Assembly (NCBI GenBank): GCA_964617455.1
Contig: CAZTYF010000002.1
Location: forward strand, 102,883-166,882
Origin: Monoglobus sp964617455
Lineage (GTDB): Bacteria > Bacillota > Clostridia > Monoglobales > Monoglobaceae
Reading direction: 5' to 3'
Length of the DNA stretch: 64,000 bases
The notes under the pieces are model-generated. The model saw nothing but the letters and a program-made list of their open reading frames with translations, searched no databases and was not told the origin of the DNA. Positions 1 through 9,444 of the stretch are shown in pieces. Position 1 is the stretch's first letter; every line of letters starts with the position of its first letter. The position numbers and the translations under genes are program-made.

Positions 1-438
1 CTCCCCTATGGGAGTGTCCTCGGGCAAAATCAGGATGCCCGAGGCCCGCTCTTTGGATATTCCCAACTCATCCGTGGAGCACATCATACCATAGCTCATC
101 ACGCCTCTCAGTTTTCCTTTGGTGATTTTCACCCCTCCGGGCAGGGTGCTCTTGTGCTTGGCAACAGGCACAACCGCCCCTTCAAACACATTGGGCGCCC
201 CGGTGACTATCTGTATTTCTTCATCCCCCACATCGACTTGACACACAACCAATTTGTCTGCGTCGGGGTGTTTTTCTATTTTTGTGATTTTGCCCACAAC
301 CACATTTTTAAACTCACTGCCCAAGTGTCGGATTCCTTCGACAATCGAGCCGCTCATGGTGAGTTTGTCGGCATATTCCTTCTCGGATATGCCGTCTGTG
401 TTCATATAGTCTTTGAGCCATGAAAGTGGTAAGTTCAT
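1..438 (-). CDS. pheT: Phenylalanine--tRNA ligase beta subunit, N-terminal part (cut by window edge)
   Basis: The first 146 codons of PheT, the beta subunit of the heterotetramer that charges tRNA-Phe in the cytoplasm. The frame begins MNLPLSWLKDYM and runs into the EMAP/OB-fold tRNA-binding domain (KHPDADKLVVCQVDVG, then IVTGAPN and KLRGVMSYGMMCS), the usual PheT N-terminus. The start at 438 is set by an AGGAGG site a few bases upstream. It is the last gene of a pheS-kinase-pheT operon, 32 bases after the kinase. The rest lies outside the window. Identity is secure. Confidence 0.95.
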   Translation of the reverse strand, partial: MNLPLSWLKDYMNTDGISEKEYADKLTMSGSIVEGIRHLGSEFKNVVVGKITKIEKHPDADKLVVCQVDVGDEEIQIVTGAPNVFEGAVVPVAKHKSTLPGGVKITKGKLRGVMSYGMMCSTDELGISKERASGILILPEDTPIGE

Positions 439-470
439 ATATATTCCTCCTACTGTTATATGTCTTTGAT

Positions 471-980
471 TTAAAGGTCATTCAAAAAAGCTTTTACCTG
501 TCCCGGGCGTTTCAACGTCACTGCCCGTTTGCCGGCTTTTTCGGCATCGCGGATAACGGATTGATATTTTTTTCGGTTTTTGCGCCCGTCAAATACCACC
601 CAACGCAGAAAATCAAGGTCGATTTTCTCCGGGCATCCCTCGCCCATATCCGGTCTCGTTTTGCCGCTGTACTCAAAACGCCGCTTTATTACCCGATAAA
701 GGCATAGGAGTCGGTTAAAGTCCAGAAACACTATCGTGTCCGCCAAAGCCCTGCGTTCGTCAAACAGAACCTTTATGTAGTTGCCGTCTATGACCCACTT
801 CTCTTTTTCCAGTATCGGCCGCAAGGCGTTTCTCTTATACTCCCTGCTGCTCTCAACCCAGCCGGGCAACCAGTGGAGCACGTCCAGATGTGTCGGCTCG
901 ACACCGATTTTTTCGGCAATAAGCCGCGCCAGCGTGGACTTTCCCGAGCCGCAAAACCCGATTATCATAACCCGGTTCAT
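471..980 (-). CDS. P-loop nucleotide kinase-like protein (FlaR/adenylate kinase-like)
   Basis: A 169-residue soluble P-loop NTPase. The Walker A motif GFCGSGKST is at residues 8-16, a conserved D-x-L-HW follows near 33-37, and a Walker B-like TIVFLDF is near 82-88. This pattern fits the small kinases annotated as DNA topology modulation protein FlaR or adenylate kinase-like, whose substrates are mostly unknown. It sits between pheS (9 bases upstream) and pheT (32 bases downstream) on the same strand, so it should be co-transcribed with both. Nothing in the sequence links it to tRNA charging, and the placement may be incidental. No specific substrate can be assigned. Confidence 0.8.
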   Translation of the reverse strand: MNRVMIIGFCGSGKSTLARLIAEKIGVEPTHLDVLHWLPGWVESSREYKRNALRPILEKEKWVIDGNYIKVLFDERRALADTIVFLDFNRLLCLYRVIKRRFEYSGKTRPDMGEGCPEKIDLDFLRWVVFDGRKNRKKYQSVIRDAEKAGKRAVTLKRPGQVKAFLNDL

Positions 981-989
981 AATGAAATT

Positions 990-2015
990 TTATACCTTAA
1001 ACTGTTTCAAAAACTCAATATCGTTTTCATAGAACAGGCGCAGATCTTTTATTCCGTAGCGGAACATGGTAACTCTCTCAAGTCCCACGCCGAAGGCGAA
1101 GCCGGAATATATCTCCGGGTCTATTCCGCAGCCCCGCAAAACTTTGGGATGAACCATTCCGCAGCCTAAAATCTCTATCCATCCTTCTCCTTTGCAAATG
1201 CTGCATCCTTTTCCTTTGCAATTGAAACAGGAAATATCAACCTCCGCACTGGGCTCCGTGAACGGAAAATGGTGGGGCCTGAAACGCAGTTTGGTGTCGT
1301 CCCCGTAGAGTTTTTTCACGAACACTTCCAATGTGCCCTTAAGGTCCGCCATGGTGATTCCTTTGTCTATAACCAACCCCTCAACCTGATGAAAAACCGG
1401 GGAGTGGGTGGCATCAACCGCATCGCTTCTGTATACCCGTCCCGGAGAAATTATGCGGATGGGAGGCTGCTGCTTCTCCATAACCCGAACCTGGACCGGC
1501 GAGGTCTGAGTCCGCAGCACCACATTGTCATCGATATAGAACGTGTCCTGGGTATCTCTTGCCGGGTGGTCAGGAGGCAGATTCAATGCCTCAAAGTTAT
1601 AGTAGTCAAGCTCGACCTCGGGCCCCTCGACAATGGAAAAGCCCATGCCGATAAAGATATCCTCAAGGTCGTCAAGGACGGTGTTGAGGGGGTGCTTTGC
1701 TCCCACCTTCGGTGTTTTGCCGGGCAACGCCACGTCGATTTTTTCCGCCTTCAGTTTCAAGCTCTTGGCCATTTCGGTCAGAGCCGCCTTTTTTTCCTCC
1801 AAAGACTTTTCTATTCCGGCTCGCACCTCATTGGCCAGTTTGCCGATTTTGGGCCGTTCTTCCTTGGAGAGAGAGCCCATACCCTTCATAACCGAGGTGA
1901 GCTCCCCTTTTTTTCCCAAGTATTTGACCCTGAGGGCCTCAAGGACGCCAAGGTCGGCGGCGTCTTTAAGCTCTTCCTCGGCCTTGAGCCTGATATTGTT
2001 CAACCGGTCTTTCAT
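990..2015 (-). CDS. pheS: Phenylalanine--tRNA ligase alpha subunit
   Basis: Catalytic alpha subunit of phenylalanyl-tRNA synthetase, 341 residues, the normal length. It has an N-terminal coiled-coil arm (about 1-90) and class II motifs: RTQTSPVQVRVM (motif 2 region), HQVEGLVID, and the C-terminal FGVGLERVTMFRYGI (motif 3). A small cysteine-rich insert near residues 265-276 (C-x2-C-x4-C-x2-C) precedes GMVHPKVL; I recall similar inserts in clostridial PheS. The start at 2015 has an AGGAGG site about 6 bases upstream. First gene of the operon, with its own promoter. The leader is only about 40 nt, so a T-box is not present here. Confidence 0.96.
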   Translation of the reverse strand: MKDRLNNIRLKAEEELKDAADLGVLEALRVKYLGKKGELTSVMKGMGSLSKEERPKIGKLANEVRAGIEKSLEEKKAALTEMAKSLKLKAEKIDVALPGKTPKVGAKHPLNTVLDDLEDIFIGMGFSIVEGPEVELDYYNFEALNLPPDHPARDTQDTFYIDDNVVLRTQTSPVQVRVMEKQQPPIRIISPGRVYRSDAVDATHSPVFHQVEGLVIDKGITMADLKGTLEVFVKKLYGDDTKLRFRPHHFPFTEPSAEVDISCFNCKGKGCSICKGEGWIEILGCGMVHPKVLRGCGIDPEIYSGFAFGVGLERVTMFRYGIKDLRLFYENDIEFLKQFKV

Positions 2016-2061
2016 TTATAAAACCTCCTAAATCAGTGCATTCGCAAATCATCATTCAACT

Positions 2062-2090
2062 ATTCTAACATATATGCAACCGTATTTCAA
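2062..2090 (-). promoter_or_regulatory. Sigma-A promoter of the pheS operon
   Basis: On the minus strand TTGAAA (2090-2085) and TAGAAT (2067-2062) are separated by exactly 17 bases, about 47 bases upstream of the pheS start. It diverges from the promoter of the first SLH gene 20 bases away. Confidence 0.75.
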
Positions 2091-2110
2091 CCCAAAAATT
2101 TTATTTTGTA

Positions 2111-2139
2111 TTGACTTTTTTGAGTCGATGTGGTAAAAT
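2111..2139 (+). promoter_or_regulatory. Sigma-A promoter of the first SLH gene
   Basis: TTGACT (2111-2116), a 17-base spacer, TAAAAT (2134-2139). It leaves a leader of about 115 nt containing the inverted pair CAGGTT/AACCTG. Long leaders are common on highly expressed S-layer genes; that link is inference. Confidence 0.75.
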
Positions 2140-2259
2140 TGTTACCGTGGCAGGTTGCCGGTTTTTGATTTCATCTTTTGGGTTTGCGAAAACCTGTCCG
2201 ATTGTTTCAACTTTATTCGTAAAAATATTAAATTTATATTTATCAATGGAGGGTAAAAT

Positions 2260-5139
2260 ATGAAAAACATTAAAAGACTTACCTGTCTGGTTGTTGCGTT
2301 TTTGATGATTGCGACCTGCAGCGCCGTGTTCGCCGATTTCAGCGATGTTCCGGCAACGTCGGCATATGCGCAGGCAGTATCGTCCCTCAGCCAGTTGGGT
2401 GTAATCAACGGTTATGAAGACGGCACCTTCAAGCCCGACAACGATGTTACCCGCGCCGAGTTTACGGCAATGCTCATGAGAGCTATGGGTGCCGGCAGCC
2501 TCGGTTCCACATCGGCAGCGGATCTTCCGTTTACGGATATTTCCGACACAGACACATCCATATCTTGGGCTATCCCCAACATTAATATAGCATACAGCAG
2601 AGGCATTATAAACGGATATCCCGAGGACAATACTTTCAAACCCAACAACAACATCCTCTATGAAGAAGCGGTTAAAATGGTCGTTTGCGCCCTTGGCTAC
2701 GGCAGTTCGGTCAATACGGCAATGGAGCCTTGGTATACGGATTATATCAACCAGGCTCGGACATTGACCATCATAAAGAACGCCCAGAATATGGGCAATA
2801 CGGGCAGCCCCGCCAGCCGTGCCTGCATTGCGCAGATGCTCTATGATTCTCTTGAGGTTCCCCTGGTTGAGGGCGGAATGGTAACCACAAAGACTTTGCT
2901 TTCCGACTATTTGGGATATATCAAGAGCACGGGCTACATTTCCGCCAATGATGTGACAAGCCTCGATAATCCCGACGTTACCATGCACGAAAATCAAATC
3001 CAAATCCGTGCCCGGGAACCGGGTTCCAATGCGTATGAGGTTCACACCTATGCGGTTGACAATATTGCGGATTTCCAAAACAAGTTGGGATATCAAATCG
3101 ATTTCTTCTATGCCAGCGCAACGGCGGACAGCCCGGTTCGCTCACTGTTCAGCTATGAAATCAAAAACAACAATACGACTCTTGAAATAGCGGCCAATAT
3201 GATCGATGCGGATGAGTCAACCAATTCTTCCATCAGATACTTCCCCGACGAGAATGCCCGTCTTACGGGAGTAAATTTGGCTGCGGACAACATCGTTATA
3301 TATAATGGAAAGCTTTACGGACCCAATGCGGATTCCAGCCGTTTCTCCGTTGATATGCTTCCGGGTGTGGGCACCGTATCACTCCTTGACTCGGACAACA
3401 ACGGTTCCTATGACATAGTCAACATTTGGAAGTATGACGTATATTATGTAAGCAGCAAGATGGCCACCGAGCGTTCCATCACCGACAATGTAACAAGAGA
3501 GGGCGAGAACGCAAGACTCTATCTTGACAACGAGAGAGAGAGAATCAACATCATCAGAAAGAGCGGCGAACAGATTGACTTCGGTTCGATTGCCACGGGA
3601 GACGTGGTCTGCTACGCTGCCAGCAATCCCACAAACGGCGGAGAGTCTTATGCCACCGCAGTCGTGGTATCCGACAAAGTCACCGGCACGGTTTCTTCTT
3701 TGATCCCCGGAGAGGACATGGTTGTGAATAATCAAACCTATCCGTTCTCGGCGGCGGCTCCTTGGATGGACACGGCCTATGCTCTCGGCAACACCAAGGC
3801 CCTTGATGCCCCAAAGGCATCCGACAGCGGAACCTATGTTCTGGATATAAACGGCAACGTGTTTGCCTACAGCAATTCGGCAGAGACCAATGCGAATGTG
3901 ACCTATGGCTACCTTATCGCTTACGATACGGGAAGTAATCTTTTCGGCTCCAATATCGAAGACGTAAGTCTGAGAATCTTGTCGCAGAACGGCAATCGGG
4001 GCGATTACTACATCAGGCGCTCCACCAGAGTCAACGGCGAGACATACAGTGACGCAAATTCATTCATCAATGCCCTTTCCGAAGGTGCGGGATATCAGTA
4101 CACCGGAACGGACGCCTATACGGATTTGCAGCAGGTTATCAAGTTTGCCACATCCGGCAACTTTATCACCGATATCTACACCGTTACGGCGAATACCAAT
4201 GTGAGCGGCGGCAACGAGATTGTTTCCAACAAACTGTATAAATATTCGGGACTCAATCCCTCAAGCGGCGATGTTAACGTAAAATATTCCAACAACAGGC
4301 TCACCAACGGCAATGCCAACCTCATGGTTGAATCGGGCACGGTGGTATTCGTGGTTCCCGACGAGGCAGAGAGAGACAATTCGGATAACTTCTTCAAGAG
4401 AGACCGGAGCTACTTCAGCAACAACAGAACCTACGAGAAGGTTGAAGCCTTTGATGTTTCCACCACAAACTCCGCGAGAGTGGTTGTGGTATACAGCAGC
4501 TCATCCGTTCAGGAAGTGGACGACAACTCCCCCATTATGGTGGTCAGTGAACTTCCCGGCCAGACCTACGACAGCACGACCGGTGAGTTTGTGAGCGATG
4601 TAAGCGGCTATCAGGTAAGCAGATATTCGGGCGGCCTGCAGCAGAATGTGAGAGCCTCCGAAACCTCCGGCAATATCTTAAGCTCTATGGAGATAGGCGA
4701 TATATACAGAGTCGGCGAGGATTCATACGGTTATATGACCTTTGAAAGCAAGAACCGCCTGTATCCGTCCTCCGGCGGCTATATAGACACCGGAGTCGAT
4801 TCCCGAAGCAACTGGGATTCGGCGGACTATTGCGTAATTTACGGAAGCGTCTACGCATCCAACTCCAATGAGGGTATGGTTCTCACCTCAACCGTAGCGG
4901 GCTACGGCGATGACCTTGACAGTGTCGAGCAGTATCCCATCCCCGCTCTCAACTTCAGCGATGCTTTGATACTCAGATATGACCACAGCAGAAACAACAC
5001 GGAAATCGTGGATGTTACGGAAGACGGACTTATCAATCTTGATACCCTCTCCACCTACAGCAACGGTCAGGACCCGGCCGATGTACTGATTTATATGTAT
5101 CAGGGCGAGGTACAGTTGATGGCCATAATCAACGAGTAA
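2260..5139 (+). CDS. Secreted SLH-domain protein, S-layer-like
   Basis: A 959-residue exported protein. It has a signal peptide (1-25, ending SAVFA), then three S-layer homology repeats (about 26-76, 93-145 and 155-207); the first contains GVINGYEDGTFKPDNDVTRAEF. SLH triplets bind secondary cell-wall polymer and anchor proteins at the surface. The remaining 750 residues are rich in S, N, T, G and Y with many short beta-strand-like segments and no domain I recognise, as expected of an S-layer lattice protein. It shares this layout (N-terminal SLH triplet, long featureless body) with the gene at 15395. The start is fixed by GGAGGG 7 bases upstream, and a strong terminator follows. It is probably a major surface protein, but abundance cannot be seen here. 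Confidence 0.88.
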   Translation: MKNIKRLTCLVVAFLMIATCSAVFADFSDVPATSAYAQAVSSLSQLGVINGYEDGTFKPDNDVTRAEFTAMLMRAMGAGSLGSTSAADLPFTDISDTDTSISWAIPNINIAYSRGIINGYPEDNTFKPNNNILYEEAVKMVVCALGYGSSVNTAMEPWYTDYINQARTLTIIKNAQNMGNTGSPASRACIAQMLYDSLEVPLVEGGMVTTKTLLSDYLGYIKSTGYISANDVTSLDNPDVTMHENQIQIRAREPGSNAYEVHTYAVDNIADFQNKLGYQIDFFYASATADSPVRSLFSYEIKNNNTTLEIAANMIDADESTNSSIRYFPDENARLTGVNLAADNIVIYNGKLYGPNADSSRFSVDMLPGVGTVSLLDSDNNGSYDIVNIWKYDVYYVSSKMATERSITDNVTREGENARLYLDNERERINIIRKSGEQIDFGSIATGDVVCYAASNPTNGGESYATAVVVSDKVTGTVSSLIPGEDMVVNNQTYPFSAAAPWMDTAYALGNTKALDAPKASDSGTYVLDINGNVFAYSNSAETNANVTYGYLIAYDTGSNLFGSNIEDVSLRILSQNGNRGDYYIRRSTRVNGETYSDANSFINALSEGAGYQYTGTDAYTDLQQVIKFATSGNFITDIYTVTANTNVSGGNEIVSNKLYKYSGLNPSSGDVNVKYSNNRLTNGNANLMVESGTVVFVVPDEAERDNSDNFFKRDRSYFSNNRTYEKVEAFDVSTTNSARVVVVYSSSSVQEVDDNSPIMVVSELPGQTYDSTTGEFVSDVSGYQVSRYSGGLQQNVRASETSGNILSSMEIGDIYRVGEDSYGYMTFESKNRLYPSSGGYIDTGVDSRSNWDSADYCVIYGSVYASNSNEGMVLTSTVAGYGDDLDSVEQYPIPALNFSDALILRYDHSRNNTEIVDVTEDGLINLDTLSTYSNGQDPADVLIYMYQGEVQLMAIINE

Positions 5140-5157
5140 TAAAATTAAAACATAATG

Positions 5158-5183
5158 GGCTGCCTCCGGGCAGCCTATTTTTT
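5158..5183 (+). terminator. Rho-independent terminator of the first SLH gene
   Basis: Perfect 7-bp stem GGCTGCC/GGCAGCC with a TCCG loop, followed by TATTTTTT. The rest of the 306-base gap to the next gene holds only AT-rich sequence and the next promoter. Confidence 0.9.
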
Positions 5184-5331
5184 CACCGATACGAAATGAT
5201 TTTGCGGGACAGCCGTTTTGTCTTTGACCGGTTTTGATGAAAGGAAAAAGATAATTTTCTGTAATGATAGTGTAATAATAGCAAAAAATTATTAAAAACT
5301 AATGAATAATTGCCTCTTTGTTCGGGGTGGA

Positions 5332-5360
5332 TTGACTAAATCTCAAATTTGTTGTATAAT
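5332..5360 (+). promoter_or_regulatory. Sigma-A promoter for the SLH genes at 5446-18340
   Basis: TTGACT (5332-5337), 17-base spacer, consensus TATAAT (5355-5360). The leader is about 80 nt. No strong terminator or clear promoter lies before 15402, so it probably drives the next three SLH genes. Confidence 0.8.
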
Positions 5361-5445
5361 CGTCTTAACTGTATAGGGGAGGTATGTCCTTTTGACTCCC
5401 GCAAATCCGATTAAAAATTTGAATTTATAAATAGGGGGAATAGTA

Positions 5446-8400
5446 ATGGTAAAGTTTAGAAAGACTATGGCTTTGATGCTGGCCCTTGCATTGGTTTTGA
5501 CGACCTTTGGGGCAGTGACCGTTTCCGCCGCCTCTTTTGGCGACACCCAAGGCCACTGGGCAGAGAGCGTCATAGACAAATGGAGCGACGCAGGCGTTGT
5601 GAACGGCTATTCGGATGGCACATTCCTGCCGGATAACAACATCACAAGGGCGGAGCTGGCCAAAGTCATTTCCACGGCAAAGCAGTTCACCACGGAAGCG
5701 GAGATTAACTTCAGCGATGTTGCTCCCGATGAATGGTATGTTTCGGACCTTAAGAAGTGTGTGGCTCAGGGAGTCATAGGCGGCTATGAGGACGGCACAT
5801 TCAAACCGGAAAACGAAGTTACCCGCGAAGAAGCCGCAGCCATGTTCCAGAGAGCATATCAAATCAATTCTCACGGTTTGATTGACTTTGCGGACAGCGA
5901 CCAAATTTCGACTTGGGCAACCACGGCAATCTCGTCCATGGTGGGCACGGGAATTATCAACGGTTATGAAGATAACACCTTCCGTCCGGCGGCAAGCATA
6001 ACCCGGGCAGAGGTTGTTAAGATTCTTGACGGAATTACCGCTGTTGCAACGGAGCCGGGTGCATCCACAGAACCCGGTCAGGGCGGCGGTGTCAGCTCGG
6101 GCGGCGTAGTAAACGGCGGCCTTGGCGGCAGTGCGGCTCACAACGGCTACTTCAGCGGCGGCGTCGGCGGCGGCAGCGGCGGCGGCGACGGATTTACGGG
6201 TTACCCCGTAGTGTTCAATGCCAACGGCGGCCAATTTGAAGACGGAAAAGAAACCAAGACGGTCACCATTTCAAACGGCAGTGTTGTGGGAGGAGCAGAG
6301 CCCGTTCCGACTCGGGTGGAGACGGTGGAAGTTGAATCCACGGCATCTCCGGCACCTACGGCTCAGACCGTTACCTATCTGTTTGCCGGCTGGTACAGAT
6401 CCAAAGCGGCGGCAGACAGCTTGGACGATACACAAAAGTGGGATATAAACAACGACAGAGTAACCTCTGGCGTGACCCTTTATGCCGGCTGGTATAAGGA
6501 AGGTGAAGTTGTTGTCTCCTTCAACTTAAACGGCGGCAACGGGGAAGTTACGAATGTTGCTCCCCAAGCGGTGAAAACCGGAGGATTTGCCGCAGAACCC
6601 GCAGAGGTTCCCACTCGCACGCACTATGCATTCACGGGTTGGTACAGCAGCCCCACAGCTGCGGAAAAGTATGATTTTGCGGCTGTACCCGTATATAAAG
6701 ACACAACGCTCTATGCCGGATGGCAGGTTGATGCGGAGTTTGCGGCGGTTGAGGTTTCTATGCCCGACACCACTGTGGGCACATCCTCAAACGGCAAGAT
6801 TATTGCGACGCCCGCAAAAGCCATTCCCGGTGAGACCATCGTTTTGAGGGTTATATCTCCCGACGGATTTAAAGTGAGAACCGTGAAGGCATTGTCATAC
6901 ATCTCCGCGACAACCGGAGAGACCGTGACGGTTTCCGATTACACATTGGAAGGCAGCAGGGTTACCTTTATTTTGCCGGAGGATGTTCAAGAGGGCACGG
7001 TGGAGCTCAATGTTTCCTTCACACAAGGAACCGAAACGGAGGAAAATCCCGTAACACCTCCGCCTGCGGACACGGACCCGGACGAGGGCCCCGGATATGT
7101 TTCGTACAAGTTTAGCGGTTCTCTGTTTGAAGAACCTCGAGGCAACGGTAAAATGACTGCAAATACCGATTTTAATGGTTTTTCGATTTCAAAAGATTGC
7201 GATTTGGATGCAAACGAAAAGGAATTTGCGGATAGTATTGATGCCGCCGGGGAGGTCAGAACCTACACTCATCGTTTGAAAATCGGCACAAATGAGGCCA
7301 AGATTTCGGTATTGGGCCCCTGCGATGTTACGATTGATGCTTGTTCCGCTTCCAGTGAAGACAGAACATACGATGTGAAAGACGATAAAGGCACTGTTTT
7401 GGTTGATGACTTTATGTGTAAGAACGGTGCGACTCCGAGCTGTCAATTCAGATATGAAGGCAGCGGAGGAACTTTGACCATCAAGGGAAACAAGGGTATC
7501 AATCTTTACGGCGTAATCTTGTACTACGGCGAAGATTTCGTAATGCCCACGGCTGCTCCCACCGCGGCACCTCCCACGGCGGACCCGAACCTTAAGCATG
7601 CCATAAAGAAAGGCGAAGTTGCGAACGGCGATATCGTATTTGATGCCGACCAGCAGTCCATAGGTCAAAAAGTCACAATCACAACTCAGCCCAACGAAGG
7701 ATATGAAGCCGCAGGTGTATACACCAACGCCGGCGTTGGTGTAACAAGAGAGGGCGACAACACATTCTCCTTCACAATGCCCTACTCGGATGTTACCGTT
7801 TCGGCTCGTTTCGTTAAACAGAATGCGCAAATGCATTCGATAAACTACATTCAAACCGACCATGGTTCAATCACGGTAAAGCCCAAGACATCCTTTATAA
7901 CCGCATCCGTCTTTGAGAGCACGGAGAACTTCCTCTATCAAAACGGCGGAATGTGGGCAATCTCCGGTGACAGCCCCGATGGAGCGGTCTATGAAACCAC
8001 CGAAGCCGCTCGGAAGAATGATACGAATAAGTTGGTTGTTACCGACAATGAAGCGGTATGCGCCCTTCCGGATGCTCTTGAGGGCCCCTTCACCCTGTCC
8101 TATGATGTATATACACAGGGAGATACGGGTCAGGCATTCAGAACCTATCTTGACAACAAAGCGGACGAAGTCGATCCCGCAACAGGCAAGACTTTAACAA
8201 GCGGAAACGACAATGCGTTCTTCCATATGACCAATATCAAAGACAGAATTTACGCAACGGGCAATGCTGCAGACCTTGAGTTATCCGAAGGTTCGAGCAC
8301 GGGAAATGCCACACAACTCAGCAGGAATGAGTTTGAGGACAACAGGTGGTTCAAGGTAATGATAAAGGGCGATACCCGCGATGACTCAGCTACCGTAGAG

Positions 8401-9360
8401 TTTTACAGACACACCACCAACGGAGATTATTCCGCATCTTCAACGGTTGCAGATGCGGAAATCAGTGGAGACAATGCCCCCTTCGTATCGGGCAGAGACA
8501 AGAGCATAAAACAGATAAGACTTGGCAGAGCCACCAGCGGCACCGTATATTATGACAATGTAAAACTTCAGACCTATAACGACGATGTATACAGCGCCTA
8601 TGAGGGCGAGGAGTTTACCGTAACCGTAAAGGCGGATTTGGCATATGAAATAGACAGAGTAATCGTCACGGACGCTGCGGGCAATGTTACCGAGGCGCAG
8701 GCCTCCGGTTCGGACTTCACCGTAACGGTACCCTCAAGCGATGCGACTATTTCGGCGGAGTTTGTTCCCGAAAGACCCGCACCGGCTCCAGAAGGCCTTG
8801 CACCCATCACGGACGACTATGAGATAGCCTTCAGAGATTACATCAGTTCGACCCAGTATGTGCCCACGCTCATACCGCCGGAAGGCGAGCCCAACGCGAA
8901 TACGGTTTATCTGTCCGGTGGTCAGCAAGTTTCCGAGCAGAACGGAAACAGTGTGGTAGGAAGCTTGGGAGAGAAATCCAACTGCATGAGGCTGAACGGC
9001 AAGTCGACATACATTGCGATACAACCTGCATTTGATGCGGTAATTACGGTTTACGGCGAGCAGGATGCAATCGGTTCCATAGGTATGGGACTCAAACCCG
9101 GCTCTTGCGGCCTCTATGTGGGCGAGAGACTCCAGGCGGTACATACCCTCACCGTCAAGGCGGGAACCTGCGTATTCATAACCGGTGTTGCACCTTCCAC
9201 GGGTGCCGGTCAGGACTACTTCGTAGCCGGCCTCACCGTAACCCACGCAGGCGCCGCTGCCGCGGCTCAGGTTCAAGGAGAAGATGACATCCCGGCCGAT
9301 GAGGCCGCGGATGCAATCATCCCCGACAACAGCGATGCGGAAACCACCGAAAATGTATAA
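5446..9360 (+). CDS. Secreted SLH protein with InlB-type (Listeria-Bacteroides) repeats
   Basis: A 1304-residue exported protein. Signal peptide 1-28 or 1-29. Three N-terminal SLH repeats (about 30-198, with GVVNGYSDGTFLPDNNITRAEL and GVIGGYEDGTFKPENEVTREEA-type cores) anchor it to the wall. A Gly/Ser-rich linker (about 207-250) leads to two InlB B-repeat units (about 255-435) with the diagnostic VVFNANGG...FAGWY...TLYAGW pattern. Two further 'bacterial repeat' segments (near 715-790 and 1035-1110, SFTMPYSDVTVSARF type) flank a concanavalin-like region (about 820-1040). A last beta-rich domain ends the protein. No catalytic motif is visible; adhesion or glycan binding is inferred. The ribosome-site context AAATAGGGGGAATA is identical to that before the next gene (9445). 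Confidence 0.88.
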   Translation: MVKFRKTMALMLALALVLTTFGAVTVSAASFGDTQGHWAESVIDKWSDAGVVNGYSDGTFLPDNNITRAELAKVISTAKQFTTEAEINFSDVAPDEWYVSDLKKCVAQGVIGGYEDGTFKPENEVTREEAAAMFQRAYQINSHGLIDFADSDQISTWATTAISSMVGTGIINGYEDNTFRPAASITRAEVVKILDGITAVATEPGASTEPGQGGGVSSGGVVNGGLGGSAAHNGYFSGGVGGGSGGGDGFTGYPVVFNANGGQFEDGKETKTVTISNGSVVGGAEPVPTRVETVEVESTASPAPTAQTVTYLFAGWYRSKAAADSLDDTQKWDINNDRVTSGVTLYAGWYKEGEVVVSFNLNGGNGEVTNVAPQAVKTGGFAAEPAEVPTRTHYAFTGWYSSPTAAEKYDFAAVPVYKDTTLYAGWQVDAEFAAVEVSMPDTTVGTSSNGKIIATPAKAIPGETIVLRVISPDGFKVRTVKALSYISATTGETVTVSDYTLEGSRVTFILPEDVQEGTVELNVSFTQGTETEENPVTPPPADTDPDEGPGYVSYKFSGSLFEEPRGNGKMTANTDFNGFSISKDCDLDANEKEFADSIDAAGEVRTYTHRLKIGTNEAKISVLGPCDVTIDACSASSEDRTYDVKDDKGTVLVDDFMCKNGATPSCQFRYEGSGGTLTIKGNKGINLYGVILYYGEDFVMPTAAPTAAPPTADPNLKHAIKKGEVANGDIVFDADQQSIGQKVTITTQPNEGYEAAGVYTNAGVGVTREGDNTFSFTMPYSDVTVSARFVKQNAQMHSINYIQTDHGSITVKPKTSFITASVFESTENFLYQNGGMWAISGDSPDGAVYETTEAARKNDTNKLVVTDNEAVCALPDALEGPFTLSYDVYTQGDTGQAFRTYLDNKADEVDPATGKTLTSGNDNAFFHMTNIKDRIYATGNAADLELSEGSSTGNATQLSRNEFEDNRWFKVMIKGDTRDDSATVEFYRHTTNGDYSASSTVADAEISGDNAPFVSGRDKSIKQIRLGRATSGTVYYDNVKLQTYNDDVYSAYEGEEFTVTVKADLAYEIDRVIVTDAAGNVTEAQASGSDFTVTVPSSDATISAEFVPERPAPAPEGLAPITDDYEIAFRDYISSTQYVPTLIPPEGEPNANTVYLSGGQQVSEQNGNSVVGSLGEKSNCMRLNGKSTYIAIQPAFDAVITVYGEQDAIGSIGMGLKPGSCGLYVGERLQAVHTLTVKAGTCVFITGVAPSTGAGQDYFVAGLTVTHAGAAAAAQVQGEDDIPADEAADAIIPDNSDAETTENV

Positions 9361-9444
9361 ACAAGGAGCTATACCGATAAATTCGGATACAGTACATAAA
9401 TTTGTAATATAATTTTATAACAATACAAAATAGGGGGAATAAGT

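Noticed and set aside
2016..2090. T-box riboswitch for the pheS operon
   Set aside because: The promoter lies about 47 bases before the start codon, leaving no room for a T-box, and no T-box sequence is seen.
9361..9444. A separate promoter for the pectate lyase gene
   Set aside because: A TATAAT-like sequence occurs near 9408 but the nearest -35 candidate is poor and 20 bases away.
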